Below, in pieces: positions 24,915-34,218 of a DNA stretch of 64,000 bases. The notes under the pieces were generated by a model, which ran no database searches, was not told the DNA's origin, and was given only the letters and a program-made list of their open reading frames with translations. The DNA lies in the NCBI GenBank assembly GCA_015654675.1, contig JAATGM010000017.1:152973-216972 (forward strand). Reading direction: 5' to 3'. Position numbers and translations under genes: made by a program. Source of the stretch: Planctomycetota bacterium. GTDB lineage: Bacteria > Planctomycetota > Phycisphaerae > UBA1845 > UTPLA1. Within the stretch, counting starts at the first letter, position 1. Every line of letters starts with the position of its first letter.

Positions 24915-25433
24915 TCAGTGCGTGATCGTCTTCGTCGATAGATCGCAAGTCTCCAGTGACATCGCCACCTGCCCGCTGTTCTTCTTGAAGCCCAGCTCCT
25001 CGCAGAAATCGACTTCGGTCCCGTACGCCGAAACGTCGATCCGCTCGCAGCCAAGGCCCTTCAGGGCCGTCAGCACTCGCTCGGCCATCGACCGCGCGAT
25101 GCGATACTGATCGTGCTCGATGCGGCCGTCCCGACCGGTCACCGCGGCCGGACCCTGATAAGCCGGGTCCAGCTTGCACTCGGTCAGATAGCCGCGAACG
25201 CCGTCCGAGATGCCGCGGGCAATACCGATCAACCGGCCATCCGCAGCCCGTGCCGTGACGAAGCTCACCGAGTTCTGCACCATCCGCGCCAGCTTTTCTG
25301 GCGTTTCCGGAGCTCGATGGCCTTGTGCCCGATAGAAGCCCTGCAATTCTTGCGGATCCAGCGACGTTACCGTCGCATACTGGATGTCGCTCTGCGTCGC
25401 GGCGCTTGTCTCGCTCACCATGGTCGCGGTCAT
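24915..25433 (-). CDS. GNAT-like protein encoded between rpoB and rpoC
   Basis: 172 residues. The middle follows the GNAT N-acetyltransferase pattern: SFVTARAADGRLIGIARGIS (beta2-beta3), GYLTECKLDPAYQG (beta4), IARSMAERVLTALKGLGCER (helix 3 onward) and VDFCEELGFKK, a typical GNAT end motif. The CoA pyrophosphate loop (Q/R-x-x-G-x-G/A) is not intact: after YQG comes about 17 extra residues (PAAVTGRDGRIEHDQYR) before the helix, so acetyl-CoA binding may be altered or lost. The start ATG 25433 has GGGAG six bases upstream and lies 12 bases after the rpoB stop, so it is cotranscribed with the RNA polymerase genes. Function unknown; a role at RNA polymerase is inference from position only. Confidence 0.85.
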   Translation of the reverse strand: MTATMVSETSAATQSDIQYATVTSLDPQELQGFYRAQGHRAPETPEKLARMVQNSVSFVTARAADGRLIGIARGISDGVRGYLTECKLDPAYQGPAAVTGRDGRIEHDQYRIARSMAERVLTALKGLGCERIDVSAYGTEVDFCEELGFKKNSGQVAMSLETCDLSTKTITH

Positions 25434-25445
25434 CGTCGGCTCCCG

Positions 25446-28400
25446 CTAAATCAGCTTCTTCTTCTCAAGCACGATGTTCAGACCGAGCCCGCGGATTTCG
25501 TTGCACAACACGTCAAACGAAACCGGCGTACCCGCCTCCAGCGTGTTTGAGCCCTTTACCATCGATTCGTAAATCTTCGTCCGGCCCTCGACGTCGTCCG
25601 ATTTGACCGTCAGCAGCTCCTGAAGAATGTGCGCTGCCCCGTATGCTTCGAGGCCCCACACTTCCATTTCTCCAAATCGCTGACCGCCGGTCCGGGCCTT
25701 GCCTCCCAGTGGCTGCTGCGTGATCAGCGAGTACGGACCCGTCGATCGTGCATGAATCTTGTCATCCACCAAGTGGTGCAGCTTCATCATGTAGATGTAG
25801 CCCACCGTCACTGGCTGATCGAACGGATCGCCCGTGCGACCATCGAAGAGCTGAATCTTTCCGCCCAACGGCATCTCGACCAGAACCGTCCGCTTGTCGC
25901 CCGCCTCAATGACGGTCGGTGCATCCTCGCGCCACTTGCGAACGTGCTCGTTGGCGTTCCTCACCGCGGCATGGATCTCGTCTTCCTTGGCTCCGTCGAA
26001 CACCGGCGTCACCGCCTGGAACCCAAGGATGCGGGCCGCCCAGCCAAGGTGCGTCTCGAGAATCTGCCCGACGTTCATACGACTCGGCACGCCCAGCGGA
26101 TTCAGAAGGATGTCCACCGGCGTTCCGTCCGCCATGAACGGCATGTCTTCCTCGGGCATGATCTTGGCGATGACACCCTTGTTGCCGTGTCGCCCGGCCA
26201 TCTTGTCGCCCACGCTCAGCGAGCGCTTCATGGCCAGATAGATCTTGACCATCTCGAGCACACCCGACGCCAACTCATCGCCCCGCTTGAGCTGTGCGAT
26301 CTTGCGCTCGCGTTCCTCAATCTGCTCGACCAGTCGCGGCCAATAGCGATCGTAGATTTTCTGGGCCTCTTCCCGGACGGCGGCCGGCTTGATCCACTTC
26401 ATGTCGAACGACCACTTGCCCGGTTCGCCGATCTGCTCCATCACGACGTCCGCGTTGTCGCTCTTACCGACCTTCTGCTTGGTGTTCGGGTCGATGATCG
26501 GCTGCGCGGTCACGTGCTCGATGTCTTCGATCATCTGCTTGAAGACGGCGATCGTCCGCATGTTGTGCTGATCGCGCACTTCCTTGATCCGCCGCTGCAG
26601 TTCCTTCTTCTGCTCCTCCGTCATTTGTGCCCGGCGGCTGAATCGCTTCGTGGCGATGACGATGCCGCTCGTTCCGCTCGGAACTTCGAGCGAGTCATTC
26701 TTCACGTCTTCGCCGGCTCGGCCGAAGATCGCGTGCAGCAGCTTTTCCTCGGGGCTCAGCTCGCTCTTGCTCTTCGGCGAAACCTTGCCGACCAGGATGT
26801 CACCCGGCTTCACCTCCGTGCCAACGCGCACCACGCCGTACTCATCGAGGTTGCGTAGCGCCTTCTCCGACACGTTGGGAATGTCGCGCGTGAATTCCTC
26901 GCGGCCAAGCTTCGTCTCGCGAATCTCGACCTCGAAGTCCTCGATGTGAATGCTGGTGAAAACGTCGTCCTGCACCAGCTTCTCGGAGATGAGGATGGCG
27001 TCCTCAAAGTTGTAGCCGTCGAACGGCATGAACGCGACAAGAACGTTTCGCCCAAGGGCCAACTCGCCCTTCGAACACGCCGGCCCGTCCGCGATAATGT
27101 CCGACTTCTTCACCTTCTGCCCGAGCTTCACCAGCGGCGTCTGATTCAGACAAGTCCGCTCGTTCAACCCGTGGAACTTCCGAAGTTCGTATTCCTCGGT
27201 ATTGTCCAGAACGATTCGCGTCGCATCGACATACGTCACGGTGCCGTTCGCACGCGCCCGGATCACCATGCCGCTGTTCTGCGCAACGACTCGCTCCATG
27301 CCTGTCGCGACAACAGCCGCCTCGGTCCGCAGCAGCGGAACCGCCTGCCGCTGCATATTCGATCCCATCAACGCTCGGTTGGCGTCGTCATGCTCGAGGA
27401 AAGGAATGAGCGAGGCCGAACCGCCGACCGTCTGCTTCGGCGAAATATCGACGTACTCAATCTCCTTCGAATCTACGGTCGCAAGTTCGCCGCGAACGCG
27501 GGATACCTGCGGCCCCTCCTTGATCTTTCCTGCATCGCCCACCGACTCGGGCGGCGCAAGGACCATCTTCATTTCTTCGTCCGCACGCAGATACTCGGTG
27601 TGGCCGTTAACCTTGTGGCTGTCCACCTTACGATATGGCGTGATCAAAAAGCCATACTCGTCCACCGACGAATAGATCGACAGCGACGCGATCAGACCGA
27701 TGTTCGTGCCTTCCGGCGTCTCAATCGGACAGATTCGGCCATAGTGCGAAATGTGAACGTCGCGAACCTCGAAGCCCGCCCGCTTGCGGTTCAAACCGCC
27801 GGGGCCAAGGGCCGACAACCGCCGCTCGTGGGTGAGCTGCGACAGCGGATTCGTCTGGTCCACCACCTGCGAAAGCTCGCTGCGGCCGAAGAAATACTCG
27901 ATCGCGCTGCTCACGCTCTTGGTGTTCACGAGGTCGACGATCTTCGGCTGCTCGGCCGGGTCCTTCATGCTCATCCGCTCCTGCACGGTGCGGCGCATCT
28001 TCAGGAAACCCTTGCGAAGCTCCTCGCTCGCCAACTCATCAATGGTCCGCAAACGACGGTTACCGAGGTGGTCGATGTCGTCCTCCTGGACGACCACGCG
28101 CGTCATGTGCCAGCCGAACTCGCGCAGCGACCCGAAAGCACCACCGGCCGGGCCAGGCGCGGCGCCCAGCACGTCGCGAATGTGCTCTTCGGTGTCAAAT
28201 GCAGCATGTTTCGCCTGCCCGAATAGCTCTCGCCATTCCGACTCGATTTTGCTCGTCACCTGGCTGCTCAGCCGCTTGGCTTCCGCCTCGTCGAACGAAT
28301 ACACCGGCCCCAGCGTCGGATCGTAGTTCAGAAACTCGACCTGAACGCTCTCCGCCGGTCGATGCTTCAACTCGGCCAGGTACGCCTCGATCCCTTCCAG

Positions 28401-29909
28401 GATTCTGGCGCAACGCGTTCGAATCACCGACACCACATATTCTTTCGAAGCGCGCGTCACGTCCGAATCTCGATCCGTCTCCGCGCGACCCAGATGAATT
28501 CGAAGCTTTGGCAGGTCCAGCGAGTCCGGCGGAACCCATTCGCTCGGCGTATCGCTCACCTCGCGAAGCTGCCGGCGAAGTTCCTTGACGACATCGCCCT
28601 GGTCCATTCGCTTGCGACCTTCGCGAATGGCGTCCAGCGTCCCGAGCTCGATGTTGTGCTTCGGGTCCGTCACCTTTCGGCCTTCGCGCAGATACGACTT
28701 GATCTGCGCCGCCAGGTCGCGCGTGTAATTCAGAATGCAAAGCTCGAAGGGTGCCCGCCGAGGGACGCTGTAGGCCACTCGATTCTGGCTGCGCAGGTCG
28801 AGCAGATAGCGCAGACATGCCGTCAGATCCACCGTCGTCAGCGTATGCACCGACGCGGGAATCGACAGTCCGAACTTCCGGTTGATTCGGAACCGACCCA
28901 CCTTGCCCAGTCGATAGCGGTTCGAATCGAAAAACTTCTCGTGGAACAGCTTGACCGCCTTGTCGAGCTGCGCCGGATTTCCCGGCCGCAACCGCTGATA
29001 AATCTTCAGCAGCGCGTCTTCGTGCGACCGGCTGTTATCTTCAACCAGCGTGTTAAGAATGAGCGGATCGACCACCTTGTCGATCACTTCCACCTGCTTG
29101 ATGCCCGCGTCGACAATTCGGCTTACGCCGTCCCCGATTGGGCAGCCCGCCCGAACGATCGGCTCGCTGACCTCGCCCGGCTTGTCGTCCTCGCCGCGGA
29201 TGTCCGACACGGCGTACATGTCCGGCCGCAGACTGTTCGTCCGCACGACCTTTGTCTCGTGGAACTCGCGCACGATCGAGGCGTCCGAGCTGAATCGCGG
29301 ATCCATAGCCCGCAGGAACATCGTCGCCGGAATCTTGCTCGACTGGTCGATGCGAACCGCCAGAACGTCCTTCCGCGTGATCTCGATCTCAATCCAGCTT
29401 CCGCGCTCAGGAATGATGCGGCATGCGTGCAGCGCCCGATCGCCCTCGAGCGTTTCCTTGATGAAGTCCACGCCCGGCGAACGGTGCAGCTGCGACACGA
29501 TGACGCGCTCGGCTCCGTTGATAATGAATTCGCCGCCGCCGATCATCACCGGAATGTCACCCAGATAGATTCGCTCCTCGAGAATCTCGTCTGAGTCCTT
29601 CCGCACCAGCCGCAGCCCAACGCGCAGCGGCATGCCGTAAGTGAGGCGAAGCTGTCGGCACTCGTCCGGCGAATAACGCGGCTTGCCTAAGCTGTAATCC
29701 TTGTATTCGAGCATGACGTTCTCGTCATAACTCGTGATCGGGAACACTTCGCGCAACAGCGCTTCCAGACCCTCGTTCCGCCGCTTGTCCGGCGAAATCT
29801 CGGCCATCAGAAATCGCTCGTACGACTCCGTCTGAAGCTTGATCAGGTTCGGAATCGCCTCAGCGTCGCCGAGTTTGTGGAAGTCGCGAATCTCACTGAC
29901 TTGGATCAT
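25446..29909 (-). CDS. rpoB: DNA-directed RNA polymerase beta subunit
   Basis: 1487 residues from ATG 29909 ([14 protein letters not shown]); TTG/ATG codons upstream are rejected. It is longer than E. coli RpoB (1342), with charged inserts near residues 400-560 and 1050-1110. The rifampicin pocket reads [20 protein letters not shown] then SALGPGGL, keeping the key Asp, His and Ser (E. coli 516, 526, 531) but with Val-Val in place of Phe-Met at 514-515. Downstream are [32 protein letters not shown] and the C-terminal [12 protein letters not shown] with [19 protein letters not shown]. It lies 337 bases after rplL. Confidence 0.98.
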   Translation of the reverse strand: MIQVSEIRDFHKLGDAEAIPNLIKLQTESYERFLMAEISPDKRRNEGLEALLREVFPITSYDENVMLEYKDYSLGKPRYSPDECRQLRLTYGMPLRVGLRLVRKDSDEILEERIYLGDIPVMIGGGEFIINGAERVIVSQLHRSPGVDFIKETLEGDRALHACRIIPERGSWIEIEITRKDVLAVRIDQSSKIPATMFLRAMDPRFSSDASIVREFHETKVVRTNSLRPDMYAVSDIRGEDDKPGEVSEPIVRAGCPIGDGVSRIVDAGIKQVEVIDKVVDPLILNTLVEDNSRSHEDALLKIYQRLRPGNPAQLDKAVKLFHEKFFDSNRYRLGKVGRFRINRKFGLSIPASVHTLTTVDLTACLRYLLDLRSQNRVAYSVPRRAPFELCILNYTRDLAAQIKSYLREGRKVTDPKHNIELGTLDAIREGRKRMDQGDVVKELRRQLREVSDTPSEWVPPDSLDLPKLRIHLGRAETDRDSDVTRASKEYVVSVIRTRCARILEGIEAYLAELKHRPAESVQVEFLNYDPTLGPVYSFDEAEAKRLSSQVTSKIESEWRELFGQAKHAAFDTEEHIRDVLGAAPGPAGGAFGSLREFGWHMTRVVVQEDDIDHLGNRRLRTIDELASEELRKGFLKMRRTVQERMSMKDPAEQPKIVDLVNTKSVSSAIEYFFGRSELSQVVDQTNPLSQLTHERRLSALGPGGLNRKRAGFEVRDVHISHYGRICPIETPEGTNIGLIASLSIYSSVDEYGFLITPYRKVDSHKVNGHTEYLRADEEMKMVLAPPESVGDAGKIKEGPQVSRVRGELATVDSKEIEYVDISPKQTVGGSASLIPFLEHDDANRALMGSNMQRQAVPLLRTEAAVVATGMERVVAQNSGMVIRARANGTVTYVDATRIVLDNTEEYELRKFHGLNERTCLNQTPLVKLGQKVKKSDIIADGPACSKGELALGRNVLVAFMPFDGYNFEDAILISEKLVQDDVFTSIHIEDFEVEIRETKLGREEFTRDIPNVSEKALRNLDEYGVVRVGTEVKPGDILVGKVSPKSKSELSPEEKLLHAIFGRAGEDVKNDSLEVPSGTSGIVIATKRFSRRAQMTEEQKKELQRRIKEVRDQHNMRTIAVFKQMIEDIEHVTAQPIIDPNTKQKVGKSDNADVVMEQIGEPGKWSFDMKWIKPAAVREEAQKIYDRYWPRLVEQIEERERKIAQLKRGDELASGVLEMVKIYLAMKRSLSVGDKMAGRHGNKGVIAKIMPEEDMPFMADGTPVDILLNPLGVPSRMNVGQILETHLGWAARILGFQAVTPVFDGAKEDEIHAAVRNANEHVRKWREDAPTVIEAGDKRTVLVEMPLGGKIQLFDGRTGDPFDQPVTVGYIYMMKLHHLVDDKIHARSTGPYSLITQQPLGGKARTGGQRFGEMEVWGLEAYGAAHILQELLTVKSDDVEGRTKIYESMVKGSNTLEAGTPVSFDVLCNEIRGLGLNIVLEKKKLI

Positions 29910-30160
29910 CTGCCGGCCTCTCAGTCCCGGCACGCTGTTTGCCGGGAAAATCTGTATCTGCGCGCGAACTCGGCGTCGGAGCGCCAGTCTCTAACTGGCG
30001 ACCGCCGCCGGGCTAGTTTGCCAATCTGGTGTGTTCGTCAACGACGACGCACCCGATCCATTACTGTCCTAGGACCAATCCTTCGCGGGCGCCATCGGAC
30101 GGACGACCGGCCTGTCCATTGCGACCGGTCCGTTCTCGCACCCGCGCGGAAGGGAATACT

Positions 30161-30189
30161 AGTTTAATCACCCAATTTGAACTCGGCAA
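30161..30189 (-). promoter_or_regulatory. Candidate internal promoter for rpoB
   Basis: On the minus strand TTGCCG (30189-30184), exactly 17 bases, then TAAACT (30166-30161). It lies downstream of the rplL hairpin, and the region is locally AT-rich. It would give rpoB, the GNAT-like gene and rpoC an independent promoter. Confidence 0.4.
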
Positions 30190-30202
30190 GCCAAGCTCAA
30201 AT

Positions 30203-30236
30203 CAGGCCGCCGGCCGGCGCGATTGCCGGCCGCCTG
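30203..30236 (-). terminator. GC-rich hairpin after rplL (terminator or attenuator)
   Basis: On the minus strand CAGGCGGCCGGC pairs with the 3' arm 30218-30203, with a 4-base bulge and a 6-base loop. It begins 10 bases after the rplL stop. No U tract follows, so it is more likely an attenuator or processing stem than a full terminator. Confidence 0.5.
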
Positions 30237-30246
30237 TAGGGAAGGA

Positions 30247-30633
30247 TCAATGACCCTTCATTTCGACCTTGGCGCCGGCCTCTTCCAGCTCCTTCTTGAG
30301 CTTCTCAGCGTCTTCCTTGCTGATGTTCTCCTTCACAACCTTCGGAGCTCCATCAACGAGGTCCTTGGCCTCTTTCAGGCCCAGTCCGGTGGCCGTTCGC
30401 ACGACCTTGATGCAGCCGATCTTGTTCGCACCGGCCTCCTTCAAAGTCACGTCGAAAGTCGTCGGCTCCTCTGCAACCTCGGCCGCCGCAGCCGGACCGG
30501 CCATCATGACCGCGCCGCCCGCCGCCGGCTCGATGCCGTACGATTCCTTCAGGTAGTTCGCCAGCTCCTGGGCGTCCTTAAGTGTCAATCCAGCGATCTT
30601 GTCGCCCAGTTCCTTCACTGCACCTTCAGCCAT
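30247..30633 (-). CDS. rplL: 50S ribosomal protein L7/L12
   Basis: 128 residues. Multiple copies form the 50S stalk that recruits translation GTPases. The N-terminal dimerisation region (residues 1-33: [19 protein letters not shown]) is followed by an Ala/Gly-rich hinge ([15 protein letters not shown]). The C-terminal domain has the factor-binding face [20 protein letters not shown] and [15 protein letters not shown]. It is preceded by a structured 151-base spacer from rplJ and followed by a strong hairpin. Confidence 0.97.
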   Translation of the reverse strand: MAEGAVKELGDKIAGLTLKDAQELANYLKESYGIEPAAGGAVMMAGPAAAAEVAEEPTTFDVTLKEAGANKIGCIKVVRTATGLGLKEAKDLVDGAPKVVKENISKEDAEKLKKELEEAGAKVEMKGH

Positions 30634-30784
30634 GTCAGCTCACTCCCGTATTCGCGATACGAGCCACGCTCGTTCGCCGTTGATCCCGTTCGGTAGTCCG
30701 AGCCCCACTGGCTCGGTTTAACCCCGTCCGCCGCATTGGCGGCCGTCTCATTGGGACAACCGACTCGGAGATTTCTGTCTCTTG
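30634..30784 (-). other. Structured spacer between rplJ and rplL
   Basis: No gene. On the transcribed strand there are four short hairpins: CCGCC/GGCGG (30728-30742), CCGAGCC/GGCTCGG with a 5-base loop (30698-30716), CGAGC/GCTCG, and CGTAT/ATACG just before the rplL start. The spacing is larger than the usual rplJ-rplL gap. Such structure may help set the roughly 4:1 to 6:1 excess of L12 over L10; this is inference. Confidence 0.45.
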
Positions 30785-31324
30785 CTATGCAACTTTGGCG
30801 ATCGCCTCGCCCTTTTCCAACTTGTCAATAATCGACTTGATGCATGCCGCGACCTTGCCGCCTGGCGCCTTCACCGCGCCAGCCAACCGCCGGCCCGGCG
30901 ACACCGCTAGCATGACCACATCGCCGATCATTTCGCCGCGCGTCTTGAGCTTTGAAAGCTCGCCCACCGGCATCGGGTCATCGAGCCCCTCGACGAGGCC
31001 GATCTTCAATTCCAACTTCGGAAACGTCTCCGCGATCTTGAGGAACTCCTTCGCCATTTCCACGGCCGAAGGCCCGCCCGTCACAATCGCGCACGGTCCG
31101 GTCATCTTCTTCGCCAGCGGCGAAAGCGCGGTTCCCTCGCTCGCCCGTCGGAAGAGCCGGTTCGGAACGACGTGCATCTGCCACTTCTTCTTGTGCAGCT
31201 CGCGGCGGAGATTGTTCGCTTCGATGCCGGTCAGCCCGATCGCGTTCACGATCAGGGCCTCCTTCACGGCGCCGTAGCGAGACTTCATCTCCCCTTCGAC
31301 CATTTCCTTGATCTTGCGGCTCAT
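30785..31324 (-). CDS. rplJ: 50S ribosomal protein L10
   Basis: 179 residues. L10 anchors L7/L12 dimers to 23S rRNA at the stalk base. The N-terminal rRNA-binding domain has LIVNAIGLTGIEANNLRREL and VVPNRLFRRASEGTALSPL, with TGPCAIVTGGPSAVEMAK. The C-terminal helix that carries L12 dimers (VAACIKSIIDKLEKGEAIAK) is shortish. It lies 15 bases after rplA, so it has no separate leader; an L10 autoregulatory leader of the E. coli kind would have to lie elsewhere. Confidence 0.96.
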   Translation of the reverse strand: MSRKIKEMVEGEMKSRYGAVKEALIVNAIGLTGIEANNLRRELHKKKWQMHVVPNRLFRRASEGTALSPLAKKMTGPCAIVTGGPSAVEMAKEFLKIAETFPKLELKIGLVEGLDDPMPVGELSKLKTRGEMIGDVVMLAVSPGRRLAGAVKAPGGKVAACIKSIIDKLEKGEAIAKVA

Positions 31325-31339
31325 CGTCCGATTCCTCTC

Positions 31340-32233
31340 TTATTGCGCGACGACCAGATCGATCGACGGCGACATCGTCGCACTCACGCAAATGCGCTTG
31401 ATGTAATGTCCTTTTGCCGTGGGCGGCTTCAACCGGCGAATGTTCTCGATGAACGCTTCGATGTTGTCCTTGAGGTCTCCCACGCTGAAACTGATCCGGC
31501 CGACGACGCCATGCACGTTGCCGCCCGTGTCGTTTCGAAACTCGGCCTTACCCGCCGAAAATTCCTTGACCGCCAGGCCGACATCATTCGTCACCGTGCC
31601 GTTCTTCGGCGACGGCATCTTTCCGGCCGGCCCCAGCACCTTTCCGAGCTTGCCGACCTTGCCCATCAGCCGCGAATGCGCCACCGCGACGTCGAAATCC
31701 GTCCAGCCGCCGTTGATCTTGTTGATCAAGTCGTCAACGCCGACTTCGACTGCACCGGCCGCCTTCGCCTTGTCCGCGTCCTCGCCCTCGGCGAACGCGA
31801 TGACCTTGCGCGATTTGCCAATTCCCTTCGGGAGCGAAATCGCCCCGCGAATCATCTGGTCCGCGTGCTTCGGGTCAATTCCCAGGTGCATGACGATGTT
31901 GACCGACTGATCGAACTTCCGGCCCTTGCCCATCTCATGCAGCAGCTTGACGGCCTCTTCAACGCTTACCGGCTTTTCGGGTCGCTTGCCGACGTTTGCT
32001 TTTTGCTTCTTGGCCAGACCACGCATCGGCCGGCCGCGCTTCTTCTTTCGGCCGGCATCGTCCGCTGTTCCTGCCTCCGGCTTTGCCTTCTTCGGCTTCG
32101 GCGCCTTCGGAGCTGCTTCAGCACCGCCCGGCTCAGCCCCGGCCGCTTCGGCTCCTCGGCCCTTCTTCTTCTCGGCGACAGCGCCCCCGCCATGCGCCTC
32201 GGCCGCTGCTTTTTCTTTCTTCTCTTTTGCCAT
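31340..32233 (-). CDS. rplA: 50S ribosomal protein L1 with a basic N-terminal tail
   Basis: 297 residues, about 65 more than typical L1. The normal domain begins near residue 75 (KANVGKRPEKPVSVEEAVKL) and contains VLGPAGKMPSPKNGTVTNDV and the RNA-binding segment FRNDTGGNVHGVVGRISF. L1 binds 23S rRNA helices 76-78 and controls E-site tRNA release. The N-terminal addition is Lys/Ala/Pro/Gly-rich with KKKGRG and GRKKKRGRP, like histone-type or AT-hook tails. An internal ATG (MRGLAKKQKA, residue 70) could be the true start; AAGGG lies about 15 bases before the first ATG, so the tail is uncertain. Confidence 0.93.
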   Translation of the reverse strand: MAKEKKEKAAAEAHGGGAVAEKKKGRGAEAAGAEPGGAEAAPKAPKPKKAKPEAGTADDAGRKKKRGRPMRGLAKKQKANVGKRPEKPVSVEEAVKLLHEMGKGRKFDQSVNIVMHLGIDPKHADQMIRGAISLPKGIGKSRKVIAFAEGEDADKAKAAGAVEVGVDDLINKINGGWTDFDVAVAHSRLMGKVGKLGKVLGPAGKMPSPKNGTVTNDVGLAVKEFSAGKAEFRNDTGGNVHGVVGRISFSVGDLKDNIEAFIENIRRLKPPTAKGHYIKRICVSATMSPSIDLVVAQ

Positions 32234-32274
32234 CGCTCTTGCCGACCCTTCAGACCCGCGGCGGTTGCCCCGCC

Positions 32275-32709
32275 TTAGCCCTCAATTTCAATGCCCATGT
32301 TTCGTGCCGTTCCCGCGACAATTCTCGCTGCCGCCTCGACGTCAAAGCAGTTCAAATCCTTCAGCTTTGTCTTGGCGATGGTCGCAACCTGGTCCCGCGT
32401 GACCTTGCCGACCTTCTCCTTGTTCGGAGTTCCCGACCCCTTGGCCACTTTGGCCGCGTCTTTCAGCAACACAGATGCCGGCGGGCTCTTGACCTCGAAC
32501 TCAAATGTTCGGTCCCCATAGACTGTTACGACCGCCGTCACCGTCATGCCGTTCAACGATTTCGTTCGCTCGTTGAACTGCTGCACGAACTGACCGGGGT
32601 TCACGCCGTACTGACCGCAGGCCGGTCCTACTGGCGGCGCAGGCGTCGCCTGACCACCCGCCGCCTGAACCTTGAACCGTCCCGTTACTTCTTTTTTCTT
32701 CTTTGCCAC
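32275..32709 (-). CDS. rplK: 50S ribosomal protein L11
   Basis: 144 residues. L11 binds the GTPase-associated centre of 23S rRNA with L10 and is needed for RelA activation and thiostrepton action. Visible are the proline-rich N-terminal helix/turn (GGQATPAPPVGPACGQYGVN), the linker, and the C-terminal RNA-binding domain ending VEAAARIVAGTARNMGIEIE. It begins 46 bases after nusG and is followed by rplA. Confidence 0.97.
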   Translation of the reverse strand: MAKKKKEVTGRFKVQAAGGQATPAPPVGPACGQYGVNPGQFVQQFNERTKSLNGMTVTAVVTVYGDRTFEFEVKSPPASVLLKDAAKVAKGSGTPNKEKVGKVTRDQVATIAKTKLKDLNCFDVEAAARIVAGTARNMGIEIEG

Positions 32710-32755
32710 AGATCACCTGATTTGCGCTGGCAGCGTCACGTCGGATGCCAAATCG

Positions 32756-33412
32756 CTATGCCTTTTCGACCTGCCAGTATTCCAGCTCGATCGGTGTCGC
32801 CCGTCCGAAGATCGTCACGATCACTCGCACCTGGCCCTTATCCGGCAACACCTCGTCGATCTCGCCTTCGTAATTCTCGAACGGCCCTTCCTTGATCTTG
32901 ACCGCGTCGCCCTTCTTGAACGCCGCCAGTCCAGCCAGCGTAGGCGCTTCGGCCGACTTCTCGACCACTGATAGCATTTTTTCCACGTCGTGCGGCTTCA
33001 TCTCGCTCGGCTTGCCGTCCGATCCGATGAAGTCCCCCACGCCGCTCGTATCCTTGATCAGAAACCAGACGTCTTCCGGAACGCGGCCGTCGTCTTCGGT
33101 TTCCATCTCGATGAACACGTAGCCCGGATAAAGCTTGCGATCATAGAGTTTGATCTGGCCGCCCTTCATCCGCTTCTCGCGCTGCATGGGGACCAGAATG
33201 CGCCCGACCCGATCCTGCAATCCTTCAATCTTGACCTTGCGGATCAGTGCGTCGCAGACTTGCTCTTCACGGTTGCTGGCCACGCGCAGCACATACCAGC
33301 GCATGGGCTGTGCGACCACTTTCGTCGCCGCCGCCCGGCCAGGCGCTTCCGGTGCCGCCGGTGCCTCGGGCGTCTCCGTCACTTCGTTCTCTCCCGCCGG
33401 CTCAATGCTCAT
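32756..33412 (-). CDS. nusG: Transcription termination/antitermination factor NusG
   Basis: 218 residues. The NGN domain (about residues 37-150) binds the RNA polymerase clamp: RWYVLRVASNREEQVCDALI and LYPGYVFIEMETEDDG, with VGDFIG. The KOW domain is at the C-terminus (KKGDAVKIKEGPFENYEGEI, then VTIFGRATPIELEYWQV). The N-terminus carries a 30-residue Pro/Ala/Glu-rich addition. The ATG overlaps the secE stop (TAATG), so the two are translationally coupled. NusG also links RNA polymerase to S10, which is encoded in this window. Confidence 0.97.
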   Translation of the reverse strand: MSIEPAGENEVTETPEAPAAPEAPGRAAATKVVAQPMRWYVLRVASNREEQVCDALIRKVKIEGLQDRVGRILVPMQREKRMKGGQIKLYDRKLYPGYVFIEMETEDDGRVPEDVWFLIKDTSGVGDFIGSDGKPSEMKPHDVEKMLSVVEKSAEAPTLAGLAAFKKGDAVKIKEGPFENYEGEIDEVLPDKGQVRVIVTIFGRATPIELEYWQVEKA

Positions 33413-34035
33413 TAGTCGCCCGCCGCCCCAATTAGTTTGCTGAAGGTCTCAGGCATGATCCGCAGAACCTTGATTTCCGAGAAAAAGAGCATCAGCCCGA
33501 CGTCCACCAGGAATAGGAAAATTCCCAAAGAAAGCACGACGAAGATGACAACCTTGGTCGAACCCGCGATCTCGCGTCGGCTCGTCCAGTGCACGCGCTT
33601 CATCTCGCCTTCGGTCGCGATCAAGAAGTCGCCCATCCGGCGGTTCAACGCCAGCAGGCGATAGACGAACAGCCCGCCCACCAGCAGGATCGCGACAGCC
33701 GCGCCCACCTGCACGTACTGGGCCGAGGGACCGGTCACAAATCCCGCGAGCTTGTTATGCACAAACACCGCCGCCCACAGCAGCATCAACCCCGCCGCCA
33801 CAGCCGTGCTCATGCGCGTGTAGTAGCCCTGCGACGGTTTGTAAATCTCGAAAAAGCCGCGACGCGCCTCGGTTCGCTCCTCGGCGCGCGGCGCCGATCG
33901 CGTCTCGGCCCGTTCATCGCGATCGTCTTCTTCGTCGTCGTGATTGTCGTGCATGTCCGGCTCGTCGGTCGCGGCGGCGGTCGCCGCGCTCGGCTCATCC
34001 TTGAACCCGTTCCTGCCTTGATTGTTCTTGCCCAT
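33412..34035 (-). CDS. secE: Preprotein translocase subunit SecE, with long charged N-terminus
   Basis: 207 residues from ATG 34035 (MGKNNQGRNGFKDE). The SecYEG subunit SecE is usually 60-130 residues. Here the first 75 are hydrophilic and acidic (DNHDDEEDDRDERAETRSAP). Three hydrophobic segments follow: about residues 86-105, 118-140 and 172-195. The conserved cytosolic helix ATEGEMKRVHWTSRREIAGS, which contacts SecY, precedes the last one, giving an E. coli-like three-helix form. It lies between tRNA-Trp and nusG, the usual context. Confidence 0.93.
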   Translation of the reverse strand: MGKNNQGRNGFKDEPSAATAAATDEPDMHDNHDDEEDDRDERAETRSAPRAEERTEARRGFFEIYKPSQGYYTRMSTAVAAGLMLLWAAVFVHNKLAGFVTGPSAQYVQVGAAVAILLVGGLFVYRLLALNRRMGDFLIATEGEMKRVHWTSRREIAGSTKVVIFVVLSLGIFLFLVDVGLMLFFSEIKVLRIMPETFSKLIGAAGD

Positions 34036-34098
34036 GAAGTTTCGGTCCTTTGGTCGCGTCGGGGTTCCGTCCCCAGCGCCTTGGCGATTGACTCGCAT

Positions 34099-34171
34099 CA
34101 GGAGCGGAGGGACTCGAACCCCCAACCGCCGGTTTTGGAAACCGGTGCTCTACCAATTGAGCTACGCTCCT
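34099..34171 (-). tRNA. trnW: tRNA-Trp (CCA anticodon)
   Basis: 73 bases folding into a full cloverleaf: acceptor AGGAGCG/CGCTCCT, D stem GCTC/GAGC, anticodon stem CCGGT/ACCGG with loop TTCCAAA, and T arm with TTCGAGT loop. Anticodon CCA reads UGG. Discriminator is G, as is normal for bacterial tRNA-Trp; CCA is not encoded. It lies between rpmG and secE, a conserved bacterial arrangement. Confidence 0.95.
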
Positions 34172-34218
34172 GGGCCCTCGCGTCTAACCATGATCAGCAG
34201 TTTGCTCACTTCTACCGA

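Larger units (their letters stand above)
29910..30246. other. rplL-rpoB spacer
   Basis: This 337-base gap has no gene. It contains, in transcription order (minus strand), a GC-rich hairpin just after rplL, then a candidate promoter, then about 200 bases of long leader before rpoB. In many bacteria the rplL-rpoB gap carries an attenuator and RNase III site that set the ratio of L7/L12 to RNA polymerase; the arrangement here fits that. Confidence 0.6.

Noticed and set aside
29910..30246. Possible small RNA gene between rplL and rpoB
   Set aside because: Only a hairpin and a promoter can be supported; no conserved RNA family pattern was recognised.
32100..32230. Possible tandem repeat or frameshift in the Ala/Pro/Lys-rich start of rplA
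   Set aside because: The frame is continuous and the composition is a low-complexity tail rather than exact repeats; kept as an L1 extension with doubt about the start.
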